A stretch of 46,037 nt of DNA from Betaproteobacteria bacterium (GTDB taxonomy: Bacteria; Pseudomonadota; Gammaproteobacteria; Burkholderiales; SG8-41), in contig JAKFUS010000036.1 of the NCBI GenBank assembly GCA_021732605.1, positions 1 through 46,037 of the forward strand, in the 5' to 3' direction. The notes beneath the pieces were generated by a model. The model worked only from the letters and a program-made list of their open reading frames with translations. It had not been told where the DNA came from and did not search any database. The position numbers were made by a program, and so were the translations under genes. Of the stretch, positions 8,593-16,808 are shown in pieces (positions within the stretch are counted from its first letter, which is position 1; each line of letters starts with the position of its first letter).

Positions 8593-9000
8593 TCAGAAAA
8601 TGGATGCACCGAAGATCCTGACCTTTCCATCCTCATAACCGAGAACAAGCCTGCCCAGCCACTCGCCCGGTTTTTTGCTGCTCCGCTGCCGGTACAGGAC
8701 CGTCACGTGTTCGCCGCGGCGGATGATGCCGAGCACGTCGAAATCTTCGGCCAGGTTTCTCGCCAGTTCGCTGTTTGCGAACTGGTGGCCCGCAACGACT
8801 TGATCGATGGCACGCGCCAGGGAACTGGAAAAGTTCTTTGCGAACTCCCCGTATTTGCCTTCATTCGAAGCTTTGACGAGGTCGCGCCAGAGAAGATTGG
8901 CCATGGCCAGAATCTCCTCATCGGTTTTTTCAACGATATTCACGCGGGACTCCTGCGGACCGGAAGGAACCGGCTTTATGGGGATCACGACACTCGACAT
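8593..9000 (-). CDS. conserved-looking protein of unknown function downstream of aprA (135 aa)
   Basis: A 135-residue soluble protein. Helical segments (EEILAMANLLWRDLVKASNE; EFAKNFSSSLARAIDQVV) are followed by beta-rich stretches (GEHVTVLYRQRS, GRLVLGYEDGKVRIFGASIF). Helix-then-sheet order with a C-terminal 'dGkvri' strand resembles small NTF2-like folds, but this is only a shape argument. I chose ATG 9000, with a GGAG/GGGG purine stretch upstream; the frame is open to 9147 inside aprA. It sits 76 bp after aprA and 20 bp before the FKBP gene, so it is probably cotranscribed with apr. Confidence 0.65.
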   Translation of the reverse strand: MSSVVIPIKPVPSGPQESRVNIVEKTDEEILAMANLLWRDLVKASNEGKYGEFAKNFSSSLARAIDQVVAGHQFANSELARNLAEDFDVLGIIRRGEHVTVLYRQRSSKKPGEWLGRLVLGYEDGKVRIFGASIF

Positions 9001-9060
9001 GCCGGCCCCATCTCCACCGGACAGAAGTTCCAACGCGGACTTCTGCCCGGAGATATCGCT

Positions 9061-9087
9061 ACTCGTTTTACTCGTTTCACTCGTTTT
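9061..9087 (-). repeat. three 9-bp repeats forming three in-frame stops at the aprA end
   Basis: Three copies of AACGAGTRA/AACGAGTAG-type units (plus-strand ACTCGTTTY) span the aprA terminus. In the aprA frame they read AAC GAG TGA, AAC GAG TAA, AAC GAG TAG: all three stop codons occur consecutively, each preceded by Asn-Glu. Confidence 0.9.
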
Positions 9088-10945
9088 CTGAAACCAGGTG
9101 ATAACAAGGCGCCTTCTCCATGATGTATTCGCCGGTTTTCGGGTCACGACGCGAAACAGTCAGCACGTGCCAGTTCTCGTCGTCCAACTTCATGGCGTCG
9201 CCCCGATAGTAGTAACCCGGCCAGCGGGTCTCTTTGCGGAACAGTGTGTGCTGCGTGACGCACTCTGCAGCGCGATGACGGTGCATCAACTCCCAGGCAC
9301 GCAGCAACTCGTGGATATCCTTTGCCGCCAGACTCTGAAGGTCTTCCTCCATGATCTTGAGCTTCTTCAGACCGATGCTCAGGAGCTTCTCGTTGGTCAT
9401 ATAGCCGACGGTCACGCCGCCGCAATACTCATCCATCAGCTTCTGCAGGCGGTCCAGGCCCTGCCTGGGATTGATGTAGTGCGGGTTGACATCGCCCGCC
9501 ACGATCGCATTGCGGTAAATCCTGTAATGCTCCAGAGGCTTGAAGATCTCTTTCCTGCGGCGCTCGATCTGCTCATCGGATACGACAATGCCTTCGCCCT
9601 TTCCGTCGTCGATGTATTTGCAGGCAGCCTTTGCGGCGAGGCGGCCTTCGGTGAACGAACCGGACGAGAAGGCGTGCGGCGTGCCGCCGACTGCGTCACC
9701 TGCGCCGAACAGGCCTTCGATCGTCGTCATGCGGTTGTAGCCCCAGAAGTAATCCGGAGGCGAAACATCCTCGGGACCCGAGCACCAGGCGCCCGAGCCG
9801 GTTGCGTGGGAGCCCATGACATAGGGCTCGGATGTGGTCAGTTCAGGATTCTCGTTCTTGGGATCCACGTCGGTGGCGGCCCACAGAACCGCCTGCCCGA
9901 CAGTCATGCCCAGAAAGTTTTCCCAGCCGACCTCTTCCAGATGCGGATCCTGGAAAGCTTTCATCGTCACCATGTGTATGGGACCGCGGCCCGCATTCAC
10001 TTCGCTGATGATGCAATGGTTGCGCAGGCAGGTCGGGATCGGCCGATGGGTCAGGTGCGAAACCTCCGGATCGAGATATTCCTTGCCGACCATTTTCTGC
10101 AGTTCGGGAAACCATTTAGATTCGTACTCTTCGCCCATACCGTTTTGGGTATAGGTCTTCAGGTGGAGGAAGTAGGCGCCGACCGGGCCATAACCGTCCT
10201 TGAACCGCGCCAGCACGATGCGATTTTCCATCTGCGTCATTTTGGCGCCGGCGTTGATCATCAGGCCATAGGCTGATGCCGACGACCAGGGCGCATACCA
10301 GGTGCGGCCGGAGCCCTCGCCCACTGAACGCGGCTTGAAGATGTTGGAGGCGCCGCCCGCGCCGCAGATCACGGCCTTGGACTTGAATACATGGTAGTTG
10401 CCTGTGCGGACGTTGAAGCCAACGGCGCCGGCCACCCGGTTTTCCTTGCTGTCATCCATCAGCAGGTGGGTGACGCAGATGCGGTTGAAAACCTTGTCCG
10501 CCGATTTCTTGGCGGCCTCGGCCACGATGGGCTTGTAGGACTCGCCGTGAATCATGATCTGCCATCGCCCTTCACGCAGATAACGCCCGGTTTTCGGGTC
10601 CTTCATGATCGGCAGGCCCCACTCTTCGAACTGATGCACCGTGGAGTCAACGTGACGGGCCATATCGAACAGCAAGTCCTCCCGCACCATTCCCATCAGG
10701 TCGATACGGGCGTAACGTACATGGTCCTCCGGCTTGTTTTCGCCCCAGCGGGTGCCCATGTAGCAGTTGATGGCGTACAGCCCCTGAGCGACCGCACCGG
10801 AGCGGTCGATATTGGCCTTCTCGGCAATGACAATCTTCTTGTCCTGGCCCCAGAATCTGGCCTCCCAAGCGGCGCCCGTTCCGCCAAGGCCTGCACCGAC
10901 GACCAGAATATCGATGCCTTCTTCAACGATTGTTGAGTGCGTCAT
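9077..10945 (-). CDS. aprA: adenylylsulfate (APS) reductase, alpha subunit
   Basis: Flavoprotein subunit of dissimilatory APS reductase; in sulfur oxidisers it makes APS from sulfite and AMP in the cytoplasm and passes two electrons to AprB and then the membrane. The 622-aa length is usual for the family. The FAD-binding fold starts at about residue 13 (ILVVGAGLGGTGAAWEA), and the conserved RSGAVAQGL, RWQIMIHGESYKP and RPIPTCLRNH segments and the C-terminal RHRAAECVTQHTL/TRWPGYYYRGD block are intact. The ATG overlaps the aprB stop (TGATG), giving coupled translation. The gene ends in three successive in-frame stops. Confidence 0.97.
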   Translation of the reverse strand: MTHSTIVEEGIDILVVGAGLGGTGAAWEARFWGQDKKIVIAEKANIDRSGAVAQGLYAINCYMGTRWGENKPEDHVRYARIDLMGMVREDLLFDMARHVDSTVHQFEEWGLPIMKDPKTGRYLREGRWQIMIHGESYKPIVAEAAKKSADKVFNRICVTHLLMDDSKENRVAGAVGFNVRTGNYHVFKSKAVICGAGGASNIFKPRSVGEGSGRTWYAPWSSASAYGLMINAGAKMTQMENRIVLARFKDGYGPVGAYFLHLKTYTQNGMGEEYESKWFPELQKMVGKEYLDPEVSHLTHRPIPTCLRNHCIISEVNAGRGPIHMVTMKAFQDPHLEEVGWENFLGMTVGQAVLWAATDVDPKNENPELTTSEPYVMGSHATGSGAWCSGPEDVSPPDYFWGYNRMTTIEGLFGAGDAVGGTPHAFSSGSFTEGRLAAKAACKYIDDGKGEGIVVSDEQIERRRKEIFKPLEHYRIYRNAIVAGDVNPHYINPRQGLDRLQKLMDEYCGGVTVGYMTNEKLLSIGLKKLKIMEEDLQSLAAKDIHELLRAWELMHRHRAAECVTQHTLFRKETRWPGYYYRGDAMKLDDENWHVLTVSRRDPKTGEYIMEKAPCYHLVSENE

Positions 10946-11424
10946 CAGTAATACACGCCTTTCTTCATCTTCAGACCATTGGACTCGAGCGTATGCAGCC
11001 CGCCGTCATCCATGCGGATCCACTTCGGCTCGTTATAAAGCAGCTCGCTGTCACGCATTTCCCTGGTGGGTGCGGGAACATCCGCGAGCTTGGGGATGGC
11101 CGTACCCCAGGGCTTGGTGGTGATCGGCGACAGGAAATTCTTTTCAGTGCCGTTGCGGAATTTGATTTTCCAGGCAATCGTGCCTTTCTTTTCGTCGCGG
11201 TCCACACGCACGCTGTGGCCGAGCGGGGCAAAGTCGGCATATCCGCGCACATCGATCGCATGCTGCGGACAAGCCTTGACGCAGGCGAAACACTCCCAGC
11301 ACATGTTGGGCTCGATGTTGTAGGCACGGCGATAGGTCTCATCAATGTGCATGATGTCGGACGGGCAGATGTCGACGCAATGTCCGCATCCGTCGCACCT
11401 TGTCATATAAACGAAGGTAGGCAT
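10945..11424 (-). CDS. aprB: adenylylsulfate (APS) reductase, beta subunit
   Basis: Iron-sulfur subunit that carries electrons between the AprA flavin and the membrane partner. Two [4Fe-4S] cysteine sets are visible: C10/C13/C16/C20 (CDGCGHCVDIC) and C42/C45/C48/C52 (CWECFACVKAC). The C-terminal tail that wraps AprA is present (PKWIRMDDGGLHTLESNGLK). The length of 159 aa is normal. A strong AAGGAG site lies 8 bp before the ATG. It is 45 bp after aprM and overlaps aprA by one base. Confidence 0.96.
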   Translation of the reverse strand: MPTFVYMTRCDGCGHCVDICPSDIMHIDETYRRAYNIEPNMCWECFACVKACPQHAIDVRGYADFAPLGHSVRVDRDEKKGTIAWKIKFRNGTEKNFLSPITTKPWGTAIPKLADVPAPTREMRDSELLYNEPKWIRMDDGGLHTLESNGLKMKKGVYY

Positions 11425-11469
11425 AAATCGGCTCCTTGATCTGTTGCGATGGAACTTGCAGGGTGTTTT

Positions 11470-12309
11470 TTAATGGTGCCGGGGCGCTTCGCGCTTGATG
11501 CCCAGCCCCATGTCCATCGGCGCATCCCACAGCAGTTCCATGGAGTGTCTTTTCTGTTGCTCAGGGTCGTCACGCGACAGCGTCGGCAAATTCTCGGCCG
11601 TACCATTGGCCTTGGATATTCTTTTCTCGAAGGCCGCGGCGGGCTTGAAGAACATGTGAGCAAACTTGGACCAGGGCACTGATCCGAACAGCACCGTGGA
11701 GGCGATGATGTACAGGGCGAACGCCACGATCGATCCCGGCATACCCTTGCCCTGCATCCAGGCCCAAACCAGGCCGAGCGTCACGCTGGCGAGGAGCGAG
11801 AGGATGAACAGGTCGGCGCGCATCACGCGGAACGGCGAGCGACCTTCGGCCAGCACGTCGACACGGATGAAAAACCAGAACCAGTAGCCGCCCACGCAAA
11901 CCATCAGGCCGCCGATCCACCACAGTTGCGGAACGATCGCCGGCGTTGCCGTAGCAGCAGTCGGGTAGCAGAACACCATCAGCACGGTGGTGCCAACATA
12001 GAGCAGGAAGCCGTACATCGTCAGCAGGTGCGCGATGCGTCGGCGCATGTTGCAGAACTCGCCGGACGCCAGCACGTCGACGACCGCGGTCTGGACCGCG
12101 ATCGAAACCAGCTCGCCGCCGCCGACCTGCTTTTTCGCCTTGGCTTTCGACTGGCGCATGTTCTGGAAAAAGTATTTGGCGCTGCCCTTGTGGATAATGT
12201 CGAACAAGGTGCCCGCGACGACCAGCAAGACCATGACAATGACGTAAGTCTGCATCATGGCGGGCGTAATGGACGCGGCAAGCCCGGCGAACGGATTGTT
12301 GGTGAACAT
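11470..12309 (-). CDS. aprM: AprM-type membrane anchor of APS reductase
   Basis: An integral membrane protein of 279 aa with about five hydrophobic spans (near residues 12-35, 82-106, 115-140, 152-172 and 182-202) and His residues placed as in NarI/DsrM-like heme-binding subunits (RRRIAHLLTMYGF; SKFAHMFFKP). In sulfur oxidisers that lack QmoABC, a gene of this type lies beside aprBA and is thought to link AprAB to the quinone pool. The start is well fixed by a strong GGAGGGAGG ribosome site; the open frame continues 67 codons upstream without support. It is the first gene of the apr operon. Confidence 0.85.
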   Translation of the reverse strand: MFTNNPFAGLAASITPAMMQTYVIVMVLLVVAGTLFDIIHKGSAKYFFQNMRQSKAKAKKQVGGGELVSIAVQTAVVDVLASGEFCNMRRRIAHLLTMYGFLLYVGTTVLMVFCYPTAATATPAIVPQLWWIGGLMVCVGGYWFWFFIRVDVLAEGRSPFRVMRADLFILSLLASVTLGLVWAWMQGKGMPGSIVAFALYIIASTVLFGSVPWSKFAHMFFKPAAAFEKRISKANGTAENLPTLSRDDPEQQKRHSMELLWDAPMDMGLGIKREAPRHH

Positions 12310-12331
12310 CTGCCTCCCTCCTCTTTGATGC

Positions 12332-12421
12332 GATGATTCTAAACAGGCCGTGCCCCGCAAAAGTGAAAAAAAGGTTATGTCGCCATAGAAAATACTTGGG
12401 ATGGCGCGGAGTAGAATCATC
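12332..12421. promoter_or_regulatory. divergent aprM / phosphoesterase control region with paired TAGAATCATC motifs
   Basis: The 130-bp gap between the two divergent starts contains GATGATTCTA (12332-12341) and its exact reverse complement TAGAATCATC (12412-12421). Each copy places a TAGAAT, a plausible -10 box, about 20-30 bp upstream of one of the two genes. No good -35 is visible. A third TAGAATCATCGCA precedes the hicB-like gene at 18614. A divergent promoter pair, or binding sites for one regulator, is the simplest reading. Confidence 0.4.
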
Positions 12422-12439
12422 CAACCATGGAGGTAGCCC

Positions 12440-12964
12440 CTGAAAATCTGCATCGTCTCTGACAGCCACGACCACCGCGAACCCTTCGCCGCCGCGATCG
12501 CTGAAGCCAAGGCGCTGGGCGCTCAGGTTATATTGCACTGCGGCGATCTCATCGCTCCGTCCACATTGCATGCCATTGTCGGATTCGGCCTGCCGATCCA
12601 CATGATCCACGGCAACAATACCGGCGATCTGTACTACCTCTCGAAGTGGGCACAGGATCCAAAAAATCGCCTGCACTACTACGGGCAGGACGGATCGCTG
12701 GTGCTCGCGGATCGGCGAATTTTCATGGTGCACTACCCCCACTACGCCAAGGCGATGGCACTGACCGGCGACTTCGACCTCGTCTGCAACGGCCATGAAC
12801 ACCGCGCCGTCATCGAACGCATCCGCAACATCCGGGGCAGCGAGACCCTGCGCATCGATCCCGGCAGCGTCGCCGGCGTCAGCGCAGCGACCACCTATGT
12901 GTTCGGCGACCTGCAAACCCTTGAATTCGAAATCCGGCCAGTCCCTGGATACGAGAAAAAATAA
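12440..12964 (+). CDS. YfcE/MJ0936-type metallophosphoesterase (apparent CTG start)
   Basis: Calcineurin-like phosphoesterase of the small YfcE group, likely a phosphodiesterase of unknown substrate. Metal-binding motifs in order: SDSHD, HCGDL, HGNNTGD, VHYPHYAKAM (a variant of the usual H-x-H site) and CNGHEH. The family N-terminus 'M-K-I-x-I-x-S-D' aligns with CTG AAA ATC TGC, and the frame is closed by TAG two codons earlier, so no ATG, GTG or TTG can supply the start. A strong GGAGGT site sits 6-7 bp before the CTG. The next alternative, TTG 12533, would delete the first metal motif. Length 174 aa. Confidence 0.85.
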   Translation: MKICIVSDSHDHREPFAAAIAEAKALGAQVILHCGDLIAPSTLHAIVGFGLPIHMIHGNNTGDLYYLSKWAQDPKNRLHYYGQDGSLVLADRRIFMVHYPHYAKAMALTGDFDLVCNGHEHRAVIERIRNIRGSETLRIDPGSVAGVSAATTYVFGDLQTLEFEIRPVPGYEKK

Positions 12965-13051
12965 AATAATCATAAAAATCAAATACTTATATAATATCCC
13001 CGACAAAGACTGATGCGCACCCACCCACCCCATGCTTCGGACCGCTGAGCC

Positions 13052-13885
13052 GTGGGCACGCGAGCGACTCCGCTGAACACCCGGCCGCTGCAAGGCGAGG
13101 CCCGCATCATCGCGGCCGAGCCCTACTACGAAGCTGTCGCCGGCGAAATCGCTCTGTTCGAAGCCGCGCATGCCAGCCAGTTGCCGGTGCTACTGAAAGG
13201 CCCCACCGGCAGCGGCAAAACCCGATTCATCGAGCACATGGCGTGGCGGCTCAAACGTCCGCTGGTTACCGTGTCCTGCCACGACGACCTGACTGCCGCC
13301 GACCTGGTCGGCCGCTACCTGATCACCAATAACGAAACCGTGTGGGTCGACGGCCCGCTGGCACGCGCGGTACGCAGCGGTGCGATCTGTTATCTCGATG
13401 AAGTCGTCGAAGCACGGCGCGACACCACGGTGGTCATCCATCCGCTCGCCGACGACCGGCGCATGCTGCCGATGGAAAAGCGCGGCGAACTGCTGCAGGC
13501 GCCGCCGGAATTCCTGCTTGCGATGTCATACAACCCCGGTTACCAGAGCGTGCTGAAGGAATTGAAACACAGCACGCGCCAGCGCTTTGTCGCGATCGAA
13601 TTCCAGTATCCGAACGCCGCGCTCGAGGAAAAAATCATCCGCACGGAAACCGGCGCCGATGCCGCTATCGCAGCGGCACTGGTACGGCTGGCGCAGATGA
13701 CGCGCAACCTCAAGGGCAACGGTCTCGATGAAGGCGCCTCAACCCGGCTGCTGGTGCACGCCGCCAAACTGATCGCCCGCGGCATCGCGCCGGCCGCCGC
13801 CTGCCATGGCGCGATTGCTGAAGCCTTGTCCGACGATCCGGAAATGCTCTGCGCGATCGACGAATTTGTGTCCTCGGTGTTCTGA
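13052..13885 (+). CDS. cbbQ: CbbQ/NorQ-type MoxR AAA+ ATPase
   Basis: Motor subunit of a CbbQ-CbbO-type activase; the best known pairs remodel inhibited Rubisco, and related NorQ/NorD pairs serve nitric oxide reductase. The 277 residues carry Walker A GPTGSGKT (50-57), Walker B AICYLDEV (111-118), sensor-type MSYNPGYQ and the CbbQ C-terminal domain. The GTG start has a poor ribosome site, so the first residues are uncertain. It lies 87 bp after the phosphoesterase and 23 bp before its partner. No Rubisco or NO-reductase gene is in the window, so the target is unproven; CbbQ is chosen on sequence style and the autotrophic context. Confidence 0.82.
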   Translation: MGTRATPLNTRPLQGEARIIAAEPYYEAVAGEIALFEAAHASQLPVLLKGPTGSGKTRFIEHMAWRLKRPLVTVSCHDDLTAADLVGRYLITNNETVWVDGPLARAVRSGAICYLDEVVEARRDTTVVIHPLADDRRMLPMEKRGELLQAPPEFLLAMSYNPGYQSVLKELKHSTRQRFVAIEFQYPNAALEEKIIRTETGADAAIAAALVRLAQMTRNLKGNGLDEGASTRLLVHAAKLIARGIAPAAACHGAIAEALSDDPEMLCAIDEFVSSVF

Positions 13886-13908
13886 GAGCCGAGAACCCCC
13901 GGCGCATC

Positions 13909-15990
13909 ATGGCCGCCCCGCTCTCCCAAGCCGAACTCACGCAGCAGCTCGACTACCTGCTGAGTCCGGTGCTGTCTTCCCGCCGCACCACCACTCCACT
14001 CGCTGAACTGCTGGCAGCGCTCACCCGCGCGCAACAGGATTTTGTGCTGCACTGGATTGAAGTCATCGACCGCAGCAACTACGAAATGGCTTACCAGTTT
14101 GCCGCAGCTGCGCCCGCCGCCCTGGCCAGGCTGGATGACAAAAGCGTCGAAAGCTGGATCCTCAATGCCCTCGATACCTACGACCGCGACGGCTTGTATC
14201 TCGGCAGTCAGGTGTTCAAGCAGATCGATGCCTGGCTGCCCTCCGCTGCGAACGAACACGCCGCGACATTTGAACACTATGCGCCGGTACTCGAACTCTA
14301 CGCCTGCGGTCTTGCCGGGCGCCGCCTGCGGCTGGATATCGCAGCCGAGCCTTACACCGACACCGAAACTCTGTACCTGCCGCCACGCATCGCCGCGTTT
14401 GCCGATACTGCTGCCAATTTCAACCTGTACAAAGTCATCATCACCTTGCTTTGGGCGCAGGGCCGTTACGGCACTTTCCACACCGACATCGTTAGCGCCT
14501 GCGCCGTCTATGCCGATCTGGAACGCGCCACCACACTGCTGAGCCATTTCGAAACCCTGCGCCTCGAAAGCTGCATCGCCACGGTGTTGCCCGGTGTTGC
14601 CCGCGATCTCGCGCGCTTGCGCGGCAACACAACCGATTCGCGCTGCGCCGTATTGCAAAACCCCGCTGCCACCGTGCGGGACAGCCTCAAGCTGCTGGCC
14701 GAGTTATACGATGTATTCGCAGCGCCGGCCCTGCCGCACCACACTGCATTGCGAACTGAAGCTACGACAACGCGCAACAAACGCCTGCAGCGTGAACGCA
14801 GCGCATTGGCCGAAGCGCTGGCGCAAATGCTGCCCGAGCAATCCAGCGATAAAGCGCCGGAAGCCGCCGCCCAAGACCGCATCGAAATCAAGACCAAACC
14901 TGCGCCGGGCACCGCGGGCAATTTCGATGTCGAAATCCGCCTTGACAGCCTGCCAGTGACGCCGCCCGAGCATGTTGCGCAACTGCTTGATTCCATTCTG
15001 CAGGATCTCGGCGAAATCCCCGACGATTACCTGCACGCCTCCGGCTCCGGCAAACAAACGCTGTCAGCGGACGACGAATCGGCCGGTGACGGCAAAGACA
15101 TGGCCGATGACGAAGCCGGCACCCACCTCTACAACGAGTGGGACCATAAGCGCCGGCATTACCGCAAAGACTGGTGCTTGCTGCGCGAACTCGATGTGGC
15201 GCCCGTCGACAACGGTTTTGTCGAGGACACGCTGACCCGCTACCGGCCGCAGGTCGCGCAACTCAAGCGCAGCTTTGAAATGCTGCGCGATGAGGACCGC
15301 TTGCTGAAACGCCAGTCCACGGGTGACGACATTGATTTCGACGCGTTGGTGGCGGGTTACGCCGACCTCAAGAGCGGCATGGAACTTCCGGAGCGGCTGC
15401 TGACCCGGCGTCATAAGGCCGAACGCGACTTAGCCGCCTTGTTCATGGTCGACATGAGCGGCTCCACCAAGGGCTGGATTAATGATGCCGAGCGCGAGTC
15501 ACTGGTGATGTTGTGCGAGGCGCTGGAAGTGCTGGGCGATCGTTATGCGATTTACGGTTTTTCCGGTGTCACCCGAAAACGCTGCGAGATTTTTCGCATC
15601 AAACGTTTCAACGAACCGTACGACAACACCGTCAAACAGCGTATCGCCGGCATCACACCGCAGGATTACACCCGCATGGGGGTGGCTATCCGCCACCTGA
15701 CGAAGCTGCTGAATGAGGTTGATGCAAGGACACGTTTGCTGGTCACGCTGTCAGACGGCAAACCCGATGATTACAGCGACCATTACCGTGGCGAATACGG
15801 CATCGAGGATACACGGCAAGCTTTGATTGAAGCCCACCACGCCGGCATCAAGCCCTTCTGCATCACCATTGACCACGAGGCGCGCGACTACCTGCCGCAC
15901 CTCTACGGCCCGGTGAACTGGACGCTGGTGGATAACGTGGAGCGGCTGCCGTTGAAAGTGGCCGACATCTATCGTCGGCTGACCGCTTAA
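13909..15990 (+). CDS. cbbO: CbbO/NorD-type von Willebrand factor A protein
   Basis: Adaptor partner of the preceding ATPase. The 693 residues have a helical N-terminal half, an acidic linker (SADDESAGDGKDMADDEAG), and a C-terminal VWA domain with a complete MIDAS: D-x-S-x-S at about residues 515-519 (VDMSGSTKG), a Thr in DYTRMG and the Asp in TLSDGKPDD. In characterised pairs the VWA domain recognises the client while the CbbQ hexamer binds the linker region. Starts with ATG 23 bp after cbbQ; the two form one operon that ends convergently, 6 bp from scpB. Confidence 0.82.
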   Translation: MAAPLSQAELTQQLDYLLSPVLSSRRTTTPLAELLAALTRAQQDFVLHWIEVIDRSNYEMAYQFAAAAPAALARLDDKSVESWILNALDTYDRDGLYLGSQVFKQIDAWLPSAANEHAATFEHYAPVLELYACGLAGRRLRLDIAAEPYTDTETLYLPPRIAAFADTAANFNLYKVIITLLWAQGRYGTFHTDIVSACAVYADLERATTLLSHFETLRLESCIATVLPGVARDLARLRGNTTDSRCAVLQNPAATVRDSLKLLAELYDVFAAPALPHHTALRTEATTTRNKRLQRERSALAEALAQMLPEQSSDKAPEAAAQDRIEIKTKPAPGTAGNFDVEIRLDSLPVTPPEHVAQLLDSILQDLGEIPDDYLHASGSGKQTLSADDESAGDGKDMADDEAGTHLYNEWDHKRRHYRKDWCLLRELDVAPVDNGFVEDTLTRYRPQVAQLKRSFEMLRDEDRLLKRQSTGDDIDFDALVAGYADLKSGMELPERLLTRRHKAERDLAALFMVDMSGSTKGWINDAERESLVMLCEALEVLGDRYAIYGFSGVTRKRCEIFRIKRFNEPYDNTVKQRIAGITPQDYTRMGVAIRHLTKLLNEVDARTRLLVTLSDGKPDDYSDHYRGEYGIEDTRQALIEAHHAGIKPFCITIDHEARDYLPHLYGPVNWTLVDNVERLPLKVADIYRRLTA

Positions 15991-15996
15991 AAAAAC

Positions 15997-16791
15997 TTAG
16001 TGCAGTTGCGCCGAGGCTGGCACTTCGATGGTTTCATCTTCCGCTGCTGCAGCGGATTTCTCCGGCCCGCCTTCGGCGTCATCAGCTTCGTCGCCATCCA
16101 TCAACCCCTCACCCATGCTGACCGGCTCTGTCGATGCAAACGCCGCATCGAGGTCCATCGGCGCATTCGGCGTCTGCTCGACCAGGCTGCCAAGTTCCGA
16201 CAAGGGCGGCAGTTCTTCCAGCGACCGCAGGTTCAGGTCATCGAGGAAGGACTTGGTCGTGGCAAAAATCTCCGGACGACCCGGCACTTCGCGATGGCCG
16301 ATGACGTCAATCCAGCCCCGCGCCTCCAGTGCCTTGAGAATGCCGGGGGACACCGTGACGCCGCGAATTTGCTCGATATCTCCACGCGTAACTGGTTGTT
16401 TATAAACGATAATTGACAGCGTCTCCAATACCGCGCGGGAATATTTCGGCGGCTTCTGCGGTCCCAGGCGATCGAGGAATTTCTGTGACTCCGGCCGCGC
16501 GCGGAAACGCCAGCCCGTCGCGACACTGACCAGCTCCACGCCGTGGCCATCCCAGTCAGCACGCAAGTCATCGAGCACTTTGCGCAGCGTGTGGTTGTCG
16601 AGTTTTTCGTCGAACAGTTTTTTCAGATCATGCAGCGACATCGGTTCCTGGGTCACCAGCAACGCGGTCTCCAGCACATGCTTGATCTGCGCGAGATCAA
16701 GGCTGCCCGCATCACTGCCACCTCCATCAACATCGCCCGCTCCGATTTCTTCTTCGCGGCTGTTTTCTTCCTGACTGTTATTTTCTTCCAT
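15997..16791 (-). CDS. scpB: segregation and condensation protein B
   Basis: Winged-helix subunit of the SMC-ScpAB condensin complex. The 264-aa product contains the paired winged-helix domains (KHVLETALLVTQEPMSLHDL...; SRAVLETLSIIVYKQPVTRG) and the conserved GRPEIFATTKSFLDDLNL block. Acidic low-complexity tails flank the core at both ends (EENNSQEENSREEE; GDEADDAEGGPE). It follows scpA by 17 bp. Its ATG has only a weak AAGAA purine stretch ahead. Confidence 0.93.
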   Translation of the reverse strand: MEENNSQEENSREEEIGAGDVDGGGSDAGSLDLAQIKHVLETALLVTQEPMSLHDLKKLFDEKLDNHTLRKVLDDLRADWDGHGVELVSVATGWRFRARPESQKFLDRLGPQKPPKYSRAVLETLSIIVYKQPVTRGDIEQIRGVTVSPGILKALEARGWIDVIGHREVPGRPEIFATTKSFLDDLNLRSLEELPPLSELGSLVEQTPNAPMDLDAAFASTEPVSMGEGLMDGDEADDAEGGPEKSAAAAEDETIEVPASAQLH

Positions 16792-16808
16792 GGCGATTCT
16801 TGTTTCTT

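Noticed and set aside
9098-10276. 392-codon frame antisense to aprA
   Set aside because: No family signature, and aprA is unmistakable on the other strand.
11570-13171. 533-codon open frame on the minus strand across aprM and the phosphoesterase
   Set aside because: It is antisense or out of frame to two well-supported genes and its translation resembles no protein family; GC-rich DNA gives long chance frames.
13540-14658. 372-codon frame antisense to cbbQ/cbbO
   Set aside because: Crosses the boundary of two real genes and has no recognisable product.
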